From assembly GCA_904063045.1 (NCBI GenBank), contig CAJFCJ010000002.1, forward strand, positions 868,001 through 932,000: a stretch of DNA of 64,000 bases. Direction: 5' to 3'. The position numbers and the translations under genes are program-made. The notes under the pieces were generated by a model. It worked only from the letters and a program-made list of their open reading frames with translations, searched no databases and was not told the origin of the DNA. This DNA is from Dimorphilus gyrociliatus. Its lineage: Eukaryota; Annelida; Polychaeta; Dinophilidae. Shown in pieces: positions 1-15,600 of the stretch (the first letter of the stretch is position 1; every line of letters begins with the position of its first letter).

Positions 1-674
1 CTTATCGACGGCTTCTTCTAAAGTCAAACGATTATGAGATATAGGATCAAGAACGCATATTGAAGAACGATCGACTATTCCTTTTTCAATAGCATCTAAC
101 AGAGAATAAACTTCTCCTGTTTTCTTATCGCGTACTACTCCCTCTTTCGGATCATAAAGTCCCTGTTGTAAAAGCTGGTCGATTGTTGGCGGAGAAGTCT
201 CAGAAATTTCCTTTTCTTTATCAGATACATTTATGGCGAGAAGAATTCCTTGTTCCAACGCTTCCGATAACCTAAGATACCTACCGCTGGCTTTATCTAA
301 AACTAATTCTGAAACTGGATCATAATAGCTGTTTTTTGATGCCTCTTTTAGAGAACAAACTTCCCCTGACTGAGGATCTTTATACAACAGCTGACCCTTA
401 TTTAGGTTACAGTTTTCATACAATTGAAGAGCTTCAGATACAGGTAAAACGCTCACTCTCTCACTCACTCCTAGTTCACTTTTTACAACAACATCTACAA
501 CACTTACCTGTTCATTATTCGAGCCTATAGATTGAATATCTCCAATTGTTTCCTCCCCTTCTAATGCATCTCGATAGAAAGAGCTATCATCTGTATCTGC
601 TGCAAGACTGCTGCCAATAGCAGTCACAGCTTCACCAGTAGTCGAAGTTGAAGGTATAGTTTCAGTTCTCGTTA
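1..674 (-). other. Next plakin-repeat exon, cut by the window edge
   Basis: After a 64-bp intron (675-738; GTAAGT ... CTTTTAG) the frame resumes as I-T-R-T-E-T-I-P and stays open to position 1. It encodes further plakin repeats such as [20 protein letters not shown] and [15 protein letters not shown]. The TGA at 662-664 is out of this frame and is not the gene end. Confidence 0.87.
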
Positions 675-3600
675 CTAAAAGCACCGTGATAAGTAAAACT
701 ATGCATTTTAATATGCACTTTAATTGGTGGAAACTTACTATAGTTATCGTTTACTTCAGGATCAAATGATAAATCTGACTTTTTATCCTCGCTAGATGTA
801 GATCGTTTGTGATCCTTTTCTGGTCCTATAGCGTCGCTGATAGCTGACTTATAATCAGATCTGCTATCAGATCCACCCGATAAGGGAGCTTCGTAAATAG
901 AACTAGAATCCGACTCTTTTAGATGTAAATCGCCACAATCGGGATCATTAATGTGACTACTACGATCTTCTACCTTCGCAGGAAAGATAGATGAAGCGAT
1001 AGCAGCTCCCTTAGTTGGGCTCTCTGGCGATTTTTTAGTTTCGCTTTCATTTCGAATATTCTGAATTGTTTCACTATAGTCTTCTACAGACTTTACAGTT
1101 TCTGTTGTAGAAGTTGAAGTTAAAACGAAATGAGGCTGATCAGGAATAATTAAGCCTGCAGAGATGGCAATATCTAATGGTATAGCCTTTCCAGTTGCAG
1201 GATCTAACCATATTTTCTTTTCTGTATCTACAAGTCCACTTTTAATAGCAGCACTTAGCAACATTGGTGTTGACGATGATTCCAAAATATGATCTGTCTT
1301 TGAGCTGCTCACTTTCGGAAGTTCATGTCTCTTTACACTTTCATCTGTACTTTGTACAGTTACAGTTTGCTTAGTTTCTATCGTTAGCTGAGGCTCGTTG
1401 AACTCATTGCCAAATTTATTCCCAGATTCTGTTATTAATAGATTTAACTCAGCTGCTTTGGATAGATCTATATCCCCAAGTTGGGGATGATGAAAGGTAC
1501 CAGTTGCAGGGTCTATAAGTCCTCTTTGATTACCTTCTTCTAGGGATATTATTTCATTAGTATTGGGATCAATTATTTTTTCAATAGCCTCTATTCTGTT
1601 TTGATCTTTGAAGGGTTGTAATCTAACAGGTCTCCTTATAAATCCTTCATCATAGGCTTGTTTTATGCTTTGTATCTCACCAGTTTTTGTGTTACAAAAA
1701 GTTTGTTTATCTAGATCCAGTATTTTGCGATTTAAAGCTTCTTGAATAGACAACATTTCATTATCTGCTACATCGTAGACGACACTTATCTCAATTGGTT
1801 CTTCTTGAATATGTGCTTCAACCGTTACATAGGTTGCCTCATCTCTCGGTAAATCGTCGTAATCTCCATCGTCTGTTTCCTCTTCAGCTTTTATATAACC
1901 TCTTTCTATTGCCTCCAAAATAGACATTTGCTCTCCAGTATAAGTATTCATATATCTACCAGCAATTCTATTAGTAATACCTCGTCTTTCTGCTTCTTCG
2001 GCATCATACCATTTGTCATCGTAATTAGGATCTCGAACTCTTTTAATTCGATAAACTTTAGCTGTTGGCTTATGACAAATAAATATTCCAGTTTTGTCTG
2101 CTCTCTTAGTTACTTCTTCCGTTCTGATAAGACCTAAATTTTCAGCTTCAGCAAGAGGAATTTCTTCATTAGTATTTGGGTCTATATATACTAATCGATT
2201 TCTGTCAAATATTTTATGTCTGATGGCATCAAATATAGGTATTTCTTCTCCTGTTTTGGAATCTATAACTGATTTTATTCTATGAGAAATTTCTGATCGC
2301 ACCCCAGGTGTCATCATTCCCTCATCAGCATTTATAAGCTTTTTGTTAATTGCTTCCTCTATAGTCATTTTTTGTCCTGTCTTGGTATTAAAGAAATATT
2401 TTAAATTTCCATCTAATATACCACGTTCTAATGCTTCAGCTACTGTTAAATTACACCCTGTATCTGCATCTTTCACGGCTTTAATTGTAAAAGACTTTTC
2501 TTTGGGCAATGGTATTACTTTTACAACTTCTTCGTCATTACCTGTGTCTAGAATCAATAACCCTCTATCGACAGCGTCGGAGAAAGTCAGCCTTTCCCCT
2601 GTCGAAGGGTCTTGAAAAGAATTATTCTGCAAATCAAGTAGTCCTCTTGAGATAGCTTCTTCGGGGTCTATTGATCTTCCTGTTGTAGGATCAATAACAC
2701 TTCCAATATTATAGGAGAATTTTGTATGAGAGTCTAATGTTTCAACTTTTTCAAGCTTCTCCAAACCAAGAACACCCGATAATTGCTCACCTTTGCGCTC
2801 TTCTGGAGGACCAACAATGACGAGACCTCTATCAATTGCGTGATGTAGTGCTAACTTTTCTCCCGTAATTGGATTTATATACAAAGATGAGGAGCGATCA
2901 AAAACTCCAATCTCCATTGCTTCTCTTATAGTTAATTCTTCTCCAGTCTTTGGATGCTTAAAGGCTTTAAGCTGAACAAAATCTGATGCATTGGAATCTT
3001 TTATTTCTACTTGTCTCTTTGTTTCCCGAATGAACAAAGCGGATGACGTTTTAACGAGATTTAAACTAGCCGCTTCTTCAATAGTTTTTCTTTTCCCATT
3101 AGGATAGCAATAATCTCCAGTAACCTTATTAATTATTCCTTTTTGCACGGCCTCTTCAACGGATATCTCCGACTTTGAGACAGGATCGACGACAGAAATA
3201 ACATTGACAGATCTCCCGTCAGCATTCAAGGTAAATTTTACATGGCCGCTTTTTGTAACAAGTTCTTTACTGGCATTTCGATCTATTACTTGACCTTCAA
3301 TATAATGGTGTTCGAAAGCTTTAAACAAAGTTTGAGATTCTCCCGTTGATGTGTTTATGAAGCAATCTGCGTTTACGTTAATAATTTCTTGTTCTAGAGC
3401 AGAAGAAAGGGATATGTGTTCATGTGTAACAGGATGTTCAATATAATCCACATTGACAACAATTGTTTCTTTAATTTTTGATGTGATTATATCTGGATGG
3501 ATAACAACCCTTAAGGCAATGATGAAATTATCATCCAGAGCTTGTTTCAGTGGTATTAACCGCTTTTGTTTCGTTCTATAATGACCTGTGTCCGTTAATA

Positions 3601-6600
3601 AATTTCTTTCCATTGCTTCAAGCAAATTTACAGTTGTTTGAGAGATATTGTCGAAAATTTCAGCTGATCTTGCATCAATAAATCCTTTGACAACAGCTTC
3701 TCTCAAAGAGACACTATAGTTGAGAGTTTCGTCTGTAAACAGTCCCGTAGAAGCGTCAAACCGCCCACTGCTTATTGCATCTGCAAGAGGAAGAGCTGTG
3801 GTAGGTATCTCAGCCTCACCCATTTTTTCAATCGTTATGTTTGTTATCTTCAGAGTCTTCTCGTCTAATAACCTAGGTGGATGTTCAATATTTGGCGTCA
3901 TTAGCCTGTATGTGTCTTCCTGAATGGAGGGATTAACGCAAATTGGAGATTTTTCTGCGACTTCCACAGTTGATTCTTTGGGAAGTATATATCCCAAAGC
4001 AACTGCATGTTTTAGAGGTATCTTTATAGAAGTAGTTGGATTTTTGTACATTCCGCTATTTGTATCTATTAAACCATGTTTTACGGCCTCGGTAAATGGA
4101 ATAGTATTTCGCTGTTCAAGATCTGGAATGAGGGCCTCGAAAATCATATCAGTTAAAGCAAGCCATTTTCCATCCGCTCTGTTTAGTACCAAACCTTGCT
4201 GAGGATTCAAAATACCTTTCCTAATGGCTTCATTAATTGTTACAGTAACCCCTGTGGAAGGATCAACTATAATAGATTTTTCAGGACAAATAACCCTTTG
4301 GAGAATTGCATCTTGTATATTAAGTAATTCTTCGCTTTCAGGATGTATAATGTACGAAGGAGCTTTGATCAGTCCCCTTGCTACTATTTCATTTAATGAT
4401 ATCGGTAAGGATATGCCTTTATCGACACTCATAGGTTTTTGATCGACCATCAGATGCTGTTTTTCAGAAATAGTTGTTTTTTCAATAACTTTCTTTAATA
4501 CAGAAGTCTTTTCTGGTTTAGTAGTAGTTTGAATATCAGGAATTGACTGTACTGTCTCTAGATTTTCAAACGGTTTTTCCTGTGAAGGTTCCCACATATG
4601 CCAGGATATTTTGTTATCTTCAGTTTGTTTATCATCTGTACTCCACTCTTCTTTCTGTAATGCTTTTCTATCTTTTAACGAGACAGCAGCCTTATCATAT
4701 TTTACTGCATGTTTCCAATTTTTCTCCAAAGATGAATGGTCTAAAACAGCAGCTCCTGGAACAAGAATCAACTCTCTTTTTGCTGCGTCATTTAAATAAT
4801 ATTTTCTCTTTTTCTTAATATCAATATAACTTTTTCGATCTATTATTCCTTGCGTTTTACCGTCAATTATTGAATGTCGAAAATTGGTTACAGGATGAAT
4901 GACTAGAGGAAAACTTTTCGAAATTTTATCTTGATCGAAAGCTTCCGAAACCGAACAACTAGTCCCAGTTTCTCCGAAAATTAAAGTCTCCTTTTTATCA
5001 TAGGCATCCTGGATTAACCCTGAAGAAAACGTTTCTGAGAATGACAAAATCATTTTTCCTGATTCCGGATCATGCAAATTTCCCGATTTCGAATTTAAAA
5101 GACCTGTTCTTATTGCTTCATCTAAGTAGACTTTTTTATTATTTAATGGATTAATCACAATGGCACTTTTGCCTTCGATAACATTTTTGGAAACTGCTCT
5201 ACCCAAAGAAAGCATTTCACTCGTTCTAGGATGAACAAACGTACCCGAATCCAAAGATAACAGTCTAACAAGAACAGCATCAATAAAATTCAACGGTAAA
5301 AGTTCATCTTCCAGGAAAGCTGGGTGTATAAGCCAACCCAATTTTTTAACTTTGTTCTCATTTACTCTTCCTGTTTTAGAGCTAATAATCCCACTTTCTA
5401 TAGCAAGCAGTAAAGATTTTTTCTCTTGACTTCTAAGATCAGTAATAGCTGTTTCGTTAGGACTTATGAATCCTCCGTGTACAGCCTCTTGAAGAGTTAT
5501 AATATTTCCAGTAGTAATATCTCTATACTGACCTCTTTTAGGGTCATATATGCCCAATTTCGAAGCATCTTCATATGACAAAGCATGGCGATTACTCATA
5601 GGAATTTCTTGGGTCGTCTCTAGTTCAAATACATCTGGTCGTACAACTTTGGACGATTTTATGGTCATAACAACGGAGTCTTCTTGTTCGACAGGCAATG
5701 ATTTTTTTTCGTTATCGACAGTATTAACAAAACCCAAACTTATTGCCTCATCAATTGGTATCCTAATATCGGTTTCTGGATTATAGTAATACCGGTTATC
5801 TCCAGATAAGAATCCAAGTTTATTGGCTTGTTTTGGGCTAATATTCGATTTTGAAATTGGGTCATAGACATTTGCAATAGTTTCGCCAGTTCCGGGAATT
5901 TTTGAAGCCACAACGGCACTCCTAAAAATTTCTTGCTCATCCGTACGAACGACACTGCCTGTTTGGATGAGATTATCTGATATTGCCCTTTCCAGAGATA
6001 TTTCTGTCATATTTTTAGAATCTACGAATGTTCCTTTCGCTTCGTTGACTATTCCTAATTCAATAGCGTCTTCTAATGAAATGTTTTCTCCAGTTTGAGG
6101 GTTTGTGACGCTCTTGATTCTAAAAGTCTTCTTTTCTTCAGATATTCTTTCTTGAGCCATCTCTTCTAGGGCCTCAATTTCGTCATCAATATGAATACTC
6201 TCAATATCTTCTCTATTTGAAGATGGTTTTACAGGTGTTTCACACATTTCAACAAGACCAAGCTTTTCTGCTTCGTCTAAAGAGAGTACCTTTCGATTTT
6301 TAAGGTCTTTATATTCTCCAGTTGTGGTATCAATAAGGCCTCTATTAACAGCTTCTTGGGCCGAAATCACTTCACCAGTTCTAGAATCTGTAACAGAGTT
6401 CATTGTATACATTGTTTTCTTGGCTGTAGTTATACCAGTTGTCGATGCCTCCAATGTATCAGCTTTCTTCCTATCTACCTTTACATCTGCTTGAATTAAC
6501 CCTTCTGTAACGGCTTCATCAACTGGAATTCTCTCATGAGTTGTTGGATCAACGTATACCGCATGAGTTTGGTCAATTAATCCCGATTTAACCGCATTAG

Positions 6601-9600
6601 CTACTGATACAAATTCGCCAGACTGTGGATCAAAAACAGACTTCAAAGTTAAGGTTTTTGTCTCTTTTTCGGCTGACTTCTGTATATTTTTATTCGCTGT
6701 AGATCCCTCACAGAGAACAAGTTTTTTATCAATAGCCAAAGCTAAAGGTATTCTATGCTCTCTCCCTAAAGAATCAAACTCTACATATTCTTTTGAAACT
6801 TTATCAATAATTCCGTTTTTAATAGCCGTATTAATATCAACTACTTCACCAGTGGCAGGATCAATAGCTGCAGATATACTAAACTGTTTCGTTTCTTTTA
6901 TGGCAGTTGATGTGTAATAATCTCCATCTTCATCAGCATTTGCACTTTTCAATAAACCTCTTTCAAAAGCTTTCGCGATTAACATAACTTCTCCGGTCAG
7001 TGGATTTTTGTAAATACCATCTTGTAAATTCAAAATCCCTTTCCTGATTGCATTTTCAGTATCTATTTCTAATCCAGTGATTGGATCAGTGACACTCTTC
7101 ACAACCATCCTCTTACTTTCAGAAATATCCGCTTTTGATGGTTTTAATATTATAATTTCTTTTTCTAGGGAACGCTGCAAAGTTAAACTATTTTGAGAAT
7201 ATGAATCAAAGTATTTTCCCGTTTCGTCAATCATGTTTTTATCAATTGCCTCAATCAAATTATATTGTTGTCTAGAGTGAGGTTCAACAAACATTGCAGA
7301 ATTCACTTCGAGTAATTTATTTTTTAAAGCGTATTCCAAAGTGCAAGGCTTTCTCGTAATGGGGTCAACAAATTTTCCCGTTGTCGTATTGAGTAATCCT
7401 TGCGAAATAGCATCAGCCATATCGAGGGATTCGAAGTCGTCACCTTCGTTCTTTGAGGATGACACCATTTTAATTTCTCTTTTTTCAGCTGTGTGAGTAC
7501 GAGTAGATAAATTGTCTTTTTTGATAGTTTCTGTTGTTAGCTGCTCTTTTGAAATAATTTTTCCATAAGCATCTGGGCGACTTTCTTCCATTTCAACGTC
7601 GACCTGACTTTGTTCATATTCCATGTCATAGGACTTGGATTGTGACAGTACTCTAACTTCAGATACACTTGTGTCGTGAGACACGATAGGAGAGATAACT
7701 TTAAGTAAATTTTCTAAATTATTGACGTTTATTAAGTCGGCTGACACAGCTTCCTGTAAAGAGTATTCACGCCCTGTTTGAGCTACAATAACATGGCCTC
7801 TGGACGGTTCAAAAAAGCCGCGGTGTAGTGCATCTAGTAGAGTCATGTTCTTTCCATCCGGTAAACAGAGTCCTGAGTCTGAATTTAAAATTTTCATCAT
7901 CTTTTCAGAAATATATTTCCTTTTATATGCATCTTGAAGACTCAATTGTTTTCTTGATCTTTTATCAATAAATAACGATTGTTTGGGATCAAATATTTTG
8001 CTTCTTATAGCAATAGGTAAAGATACAAAAGAGCTTCTTTCTGTATCTTTAAAACCTTTAATTGCAAATAGTGTAGATTGTTCAATAACTTGTATTAATT
8101 GAAGATTGATAGCATCTTCAACAGTAATTCTCTCTTTTGAAAAAGGATTAATAAAATAACCAGATGGTGATATTAAACCATTTTCTCTAGCTTCGTTGAG
8201 TGATAACAATTCTTTATTTCGCATGTCCCTCAAGCATTTTTTGTTAGTATCAATCATATTCATTTCTATTGCCTTTGTTATCGATAAACTTTGATCACTT
8301 AATTTATTGCTTGGAATTAAAATTTCTTGAAGCGTCGTCTTGAGTCGCAATAAACCACGTTCCAATGCTGATACCAGAGTTAATGTTTTCCGGGATTTAA
8401 AGTCTGTTAATTTACCAGTCGATGGGTCTAAAATCTTTTTTTCGATAGCTTCTCTTACGTTTATAAGAGTATTATTTTCAGTATTGAGAACTTCAACACT
8501 ATTTTCATCTATGAATCCTCGAGATATCGCCATACCTAAATCAAGCTGTTCATCAGATATTGGATCAATGAATTTTCCAGTTTTTTCTATAAAAAAACCA
8601 TTTTCTACTGCTTCCTTGAGAGATAATTTACAGTGATTAGCATTTTCAGCAGACAATTTTGCATCAAATCTTTGAGTCACTTTAATTCTGAGAGGAGTTT
8701 TGGCAAATTTTTTAACAGCCGCTCCACCAACAAAATTTCTTTCCTGTGCTTCTTCTAACGATATGTAAACATTTTGAAACCGATCCTTTATATTTCCAGT
8801 TCTATAATCAATCAAATCTGATTGCAATACCTCCTTGACTGAGAGCTCAAACCCTGTTTTCGGATCATAAACACCCGATTGAGACTTTAAATTTTGAGCA
8901 GTATTTTTGGTTATTATGCCTTGGTTGATAGCATTCTCAAAAGATAATCGTTTACCACTTTTTAAATCGACGAATTTGGCCAAGTTTTTGTCATATAAAC
9001 CACGTGAAATAGATTCACACAAAGAAATTTTATCACCGGTTAAAGGATCTTTTACAGACTCTGTAAATAGGATCTGGTCAGGGGGATAGATTATTTTGGA
9101 AAGAGTTTTCGTGACGATTTGACTTGTGGAAGACGTTGATAGAATATCGCCAGCTGGACTCATTGTTTCAATAGCTGCCTGATGTTTTTCAAAAGTCTTA
9201 CTTGGTGATGAATATTTAAGAGCAGACTTCAGTTCCTTCAGAGGTTGACCCCTGTGTGTTTCATGACTTAAACGAGAATCCAGAGACAACAGGTTTTCTT
9301 TGATTTCGTGCTGAAATTTAAATATTTTTATTAAGTAACAATATATGTACTGACAGTCTTACAGGAAAGAATTTGTTATGTTTTTCAAAAATGGTCCTGT
9401 AGTTCATCAATAGTTGGGCTAATCTTGTTCGTATTTTATCATATCCATTATTTGTTAATTCTAATTCTGTCCTAATATTATCAACACGAGGTCGCTTGCT
9501 AGAAGTTGCACCAAAACGTTGTTGGTCACTTCCAAGTGAATCCATATATCTTTCAATATTGGAATCATAGTCCTGTAAAAAATTTGGTATAAAAGTGCAT

Positions 9601-12600
9601 CAAGTGAAATGAATAAAAAAAAATACGTGATGACGCATTTTGAAACGTTAACAAAAAGATCCAGAAAAACTTACATTAACTTCCTGTAAAAATTTTTCCC
9701 CACTTTGATTCATCAATGAGAATGTAGTACTCAGTCCCTCGCTTTCAGACAGGAATCGCTAAAAATAATAATATTGAAATTACCTTAACAACAATACCAG
9801 ACGATTCAAAACTCACTGATACTTTGCCAGCTGCTCTTTCAGCCTCTGCCAAAGACATATTATATTGGAAGGGCATTGTAGCTACTTCCTTTTCAGTTTT
9901 TAGTAGCCAAGCTGACATTTCTTTATAGTTTTTTCGATATTCTCCGAGAAATATTAAAGCCTGTTCAACGTTATATTTTCGATCAAATTCTTCTTGCTGC
10001 AATCGGATAAGTCTTTTGGATAAAATGTCATTATCACTCTCAAAGATTTTTATATCTCCACGATTTCTTGCTTCTACACCAGATATTTGTTCTCTAAGGT
10101 TTAATATTTCTCTCGTATTTTGCTTTATCAATTGCCCGGCCGATTTAGACTTTGTCTTAATTTTCTGCAGTTTTTAAAATATATTAAAAAAATTTATAAA
10201 AAAAATAATAGTCTATTTACAGCAAAATTAATTATAACTTCTCTTAACACAGAAGAATCAGCAGGTAGTGTATCATACGCTGTGATTTCAGCTTCTCCTT
10301 CCGAGAGTATGAGATCACTTCGCTCCATACCTATTAAGATATTTTCCGCGACTTTCAATAACATAGCGTATGAATTACTTAATTTCCAAGCATTAGTCCA
10401 TTTATCTATAAGAAGGTTTTTCTGATTTTTTACTTCTTGTGTTCTATCTCTTTTAGGAAGTTGGTCAATGCTCGATTCTAAAGATTTAATACTTGATTCC
10501 AAATTTCTTAGCTCTCCTTCAGAGTTCTTTTAACAAAAACGTCTAATTAAATGATCATGAACAATTATATTATTAATATTGCTACCTTGTGATAAGCTAC
10601 ATGAGAATCAAGAATTTTACTGTCATTTGGTAGGGGTTGAGCTATTAATCGATTAAATAAACTCTCCTTTTCTTCTAATTGATTAAGTAAACTATTCAGT
10701 TTTTGCATCAATGTCTGATTTTGAAAGCTGGAAACAGCTGTTCCTTGTCGAGATACGGATCGCTCATATAACTCTCTACATTTTCTTTTTTCTTCTATGA
10801 GTTTCTTGACGTCCACATCATCAGCGCCATATTCAGCCACTATTTTTTCTATATCATTATTGAGGCCTTTCATAATATTTTTCCATTTTTCTCTAGTTGA
10901 AGGCTGTTGAAATTATTGAAATTACGAATGTAAATTACTGTGATTAGTTATTAAAGAATTAATTCACCTGATCCCAGTCTGAATTTCGAATAATTTCGAA
11001 GGACTTTAAAAGTGTATTTATTTTCAAATTTTTATTTTTTTCTCTAAATTCTTGACAAAGAAGATTAAATTTGCTGCGCACAGAACTCGAGTATTCAACA
11101 GAAAAAATATCCGGTGGAAGAATTTGAAAAATTACAGACGGAGCTTTGAACTCCTTTCCTGATTTTGATCGCAGTCGCCATTGAGTTGATGAAGCGTTAT
11201 CAACTAAATTATACTTTTGGTTAATATCTACTCTAACATGTTGCTTTTCATAGTTTAGCAAAGGTTTTACAGCAACGGGATCTATAATGTTTTCCTTTCT
11301 TGTTGACAATGGTATTATATTTTTGGAAGCATCAATCCAGTCATTCAATATACTTTCGTACGAAAAAATGGTTTCTCTAAGTCTCTGATAGGAAAAAATG
11401 TTTGTGAAAGAATTAAAATTTTGGTATTTAACAAGGATTACATCTAATTCCCTAAAGCGTTTGTTTCCATCGTCGCTTTTTAGGCTGGTTGAAGCTTGAA
11501 CACGTGACATATGTTTTTCAATCCAGTCCTCATGAGCCCGACCACTTTGCAAAAACTGTAAAAAATTAGTATTATTTAAAAATATTATATCAGTCGAAAT
11601 TTGTCCATATGTTTTTTATATACCTCGCGTTGATCAATCGCTGTTTGCAGGTGGTGTTTAGAACAATTAATTATTTGCAACAGCCAAGACCATTGATTAT
11701 GCAAAAGTTCCATGTATACCTATTAAAACCAATATTACTCACTATAAAAAAATGTATTTTTTATTTGATTCAAACCCCAATTTGTTCTAAAGCTGGGTGT
11801 TTTTGCTGACTTAGTGACTCTCCTTTCGCGTATATTTTTTTGAGTCTACGTTCCCTATCTTGTAGTTCTCTTGTCAAACTCTGAAACAAAACATGAGATA
11901 CTTCAAATGAGTCAAGTTTTAAGTAAGAATATATGACAATATTCATATACAAGGCCTTACATCAATATAGCGCTTTGGAACGCTAATATTTGACAAAACT
12001 GAGCTCCAATCACGAGTGAGCTCTTCCTCCTCTTTTTGATTTAGCCACGTTAATTCATTAGCGGCTTTTTCTACAAAAGCTAAAAGAGATTCCAAGTTGT
12101 TCAGTCGATTGGAAGACGAGGTCTGGGTCACAAAAAATGTTATACTAGAGATTTAAGAACAACGAATAACTTACACATAGTCGCCTATAAGATGAATCAA
12201 GCTGAGACAGTAGCATTTGATATTCGGCCATTTCTTGAGCAAGTACGGAATGCTAAGAATAAAAAGTTATAAATAGAAGTCATTATTTCTATCTGCTTAC
12301 TTTTCTAGCAAAGCATTGTTCAACTTTCATTCGTAAATCTCTAATTGAGTCTTGTAGCTGACGATGCTCATTCAAATCCCTTCGAATTTCTTCTACATTA
12401 GAACCGTATGACGACGTATCAATCGCCATCTGTTTCTCTTTCACGAGTTTTAAACAATGAGATATGAATTGGATGGCATCATCTCCTGTTGGTTGACTAA
12501 CTGATCCTGTTTGAGCTGCAGAAGCCATTTGATTTTGGCTTCTTCTTTGAGACAAAAATCTATTTGATCTAGTTCGAAGAGAATTCCATCTCAGATCTAT

Positions 12601-15600
12601 CCTATGAACTCTAGATTGTAAGTGTTCGGTGTCTTGAAACCTTTCACTTCTCAAGGTGTCCATATCTAATTTACACTGACTTAATCTTGCATCGATGTTT
12701 GAAAGATTTTGTTCGATTTCTTCCTCAATATTTTTTATATCTACAGTGGCATCTGATTTTTGGTATCGACTTTCTCCCTATATAATATGGAATATACAAT
12801 GAAAATTTTTACTTTTTAATTTAAAACTAGTTTTACTTGAAATATTTTCCTCTCTACACTTTCCAATAGCTGTTCACTAACTTGACATTCTCTTGATACT
12901 TTGTCGGCAAGATTTTGCAAGCGGTTGAGTCTTACATAAAAAAGAATATTAATTTCTAAAACGAGATAAATTTTTATTTACCGGTTGCAAGACGAGTCTA
13001 AAATTTGTTCTTTTTCTCTCTGAGAAGACATTAAGTGATTCCATAATCTATTTATATTTTCAGGGTGAACATTTTCTTCCACTGGAAATTGAGGAGTAGC
13101 ATCACTTGATAACTCCTATTGGAAAATAATTTACATTAAAAATATGTAATTATGAATTAAATAACATCAGATTGATAACATTATAAATTCAACTGCTTTA
13201 TGAATAAAATATGCCACAACAAGTTCAGTCATAAAGTTCACAAAAGATTGTTTGTAAAGAAGTCTTCGTATGAATTGAATACGAATGATGTATAGAGAAA
13301 TAATTTCAAATAACCCACACAATACAAATTGACGTTTATCCATTTTGGAATTCAAAGAATATGTGAAAATAATGATTAATCAATTTGTAAACTTGCAAAA
13401 CAATTGAATATTGTCAAAAGCATTTTTTGCAGATTAGATAACTTGAGTAAGACTTAAAAGTATAAAGAATAACCCGCTCAAGCAAAAAACTTCGAAACTA
13501 GTTTCTATTAAAGAATTTTTTTATAGCCATTATACAATTATAAATGTAATTCTTGAATGAAATTTTATAAATCTTCACAATTTCTATAGAAAGAATAATT
13601 TAATATTCACCAGAAATCCGAAGACTTTATAAATATTTTCCATATTGAACACAAAGGGTTCGTCGTCAGTCAAAAATAAATACTCATCGCAATTAATTAC
13701 CCAATCACCATTCATTCAACGTTTCTATTACCTTTACTTAGTGAAACTAGCATTGCTCATATCAGCAGGCTTAGTTCAATATGATTATAGGCTAATCATT
13801 TTCACAATATATACAAAGTATAAAATAAATAAATATATATATATATATATATAAATTTATATACTGTATATATAGACTGTATATGCTTTAATATTACTTT
13901 TTCAATTATTACTATTTTTTAGAGCACCTAACGGTATTCAATTTCATGAAAAAAACATAAGGGGCAAAAGCAACTCACCGAAATATAACATTGAAAGAGT
14001 ATCAAGACAACTATAAGGAGTATGAGAAATAGCATTAATAATTTTGCTGATATTGGTATGAAATCCACTGGCAAATAATCCGTACAAGACATGAGAAAAC
14101 AGTATAAACATTTCGTTATCCATGTTGCAAGGTAATAGAACATGATGAACGATTTAATCAAGAGGCTACTATTTGTAGTCTCCTTGCATATGATAAAACA
14201 ATGCGTACTAGATATGGATAGGCGATTTCTTTAAAAATAGAACCGACTATATTAATCCTACTAGCTGAAATAGGCCTTTCTGAATCGATATAAACATCCA
14301 CGTGTTGGTTATCAGCCGCTTTATTTTCTTTGCAATACCATTAGACTAGCTGGCTGCAAACTTTTGTGAAAATTCCAAAGACAAAATTCAACGGTTTGGC
14401 AAATGCGAAACACTAAGCATGAAATCAAATAACTTGTAACTCTCAATAAACTTTTAAAGCCAATGTAAACTTAACAATATAAGAAAAATGATTTCTTCGA
14501 TTATTCAATCTTGTTTTGTAAACCTAAAGAGCGCTACAAATGGCGCGCAAGCTCTAAGTTTCACCTTACGATAGGCCGAAAAATGCAAAGTAAGCGGCCT
14601 TCTAAGTCTAACCAGTCTTCCTTTAATATTGCCGTCGCACATTGTCACGTAGGCTCAAAATTACAAAGACTTTTTTGTTAATTAAAAACATTATCAGTTA
14701 GTCTCATATCAATCTTGTGTCAAACGACCTTCTTTTGACCATAATTCCACAAGAAATTCTCTAACAAAACTAATAAAAGAAGATTTATATTACCTGAAAC
14801 TCTTGAAATAGCTTTGAGAGCCGGTTGCGCTCTTGTAGTTTTGGCGGGATATCTTCTCTTACAAATCGATCTAATTCATTTTTTTCAGACTGATTTTGCG
14901 AAAGACTATCATAGAATAGTAAGATATATGAATTCTAATATTTACTCGTGCATCGATGCTCCGAGACATATAGTTAAGGCCATTAATAAAGTCTATCCCT
15001 TTCTTTAGCCAGGATACGTGAGTAGAAGCCAATTTAAAATATTCGTCCCATTTAAGTTGACGTTCCTGAAAAACCTTGCCATGAAATATAAAATATAAGA
15101 GCAAATTAACTAACATTATCTCGAATTGATTGTTCGACGCTTGGTACGTCTGGGAAGACATCGTACAGAGATGATACATAAGTCATGAGAGTTCTCTCGT
15201 CGGGATGATCCATATCAACATCTGAAAAAAATTTAACTTTTTCATTTGTTTCCCTAAATAACTTGACAAACCTTCTGGATCGAGAATTTTGGTAACACCA
15301 AATTCTTTCTCAGCTAGATCAAAAGCCATTTTAAGGTTTTCTCTTGCGCTATTTTTCCTGATACTACGGAAATCTATGAGGTCAGGTCTGGAAAATTTTC
15401 ATGTAAATCAACCAAACGGCAAAAAGTGGTTTTAATTTGTACATTCACACTTGACAAAATTGTCTAGAGATGTAAGTATAGCTAAAAAAAACTCTTACCT
15501 ATGTCTGTGAATAATTGATAGAAATGCTTTTCCATCTCTCCAAGATGAAGAGAAGTCTTTAACATTCACACCTGGATAACCGTGAACTATTCTTCTACTC

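Noticed and set aside
336-9089. Many 60-98-codon plus-strand frames inside the plakin exon
   Set aside because: They are antisense shadows of a long repetitive coding frame, with no splice context or family likeness.
9287-9289. Start of a separate plakin-repeat gene at a TTG near 9289
   Set aside because: The frame runs upstream to a clear 3' splice site at 9311-9313 and is phase-matched to the preceding exon. This is an internal exon.
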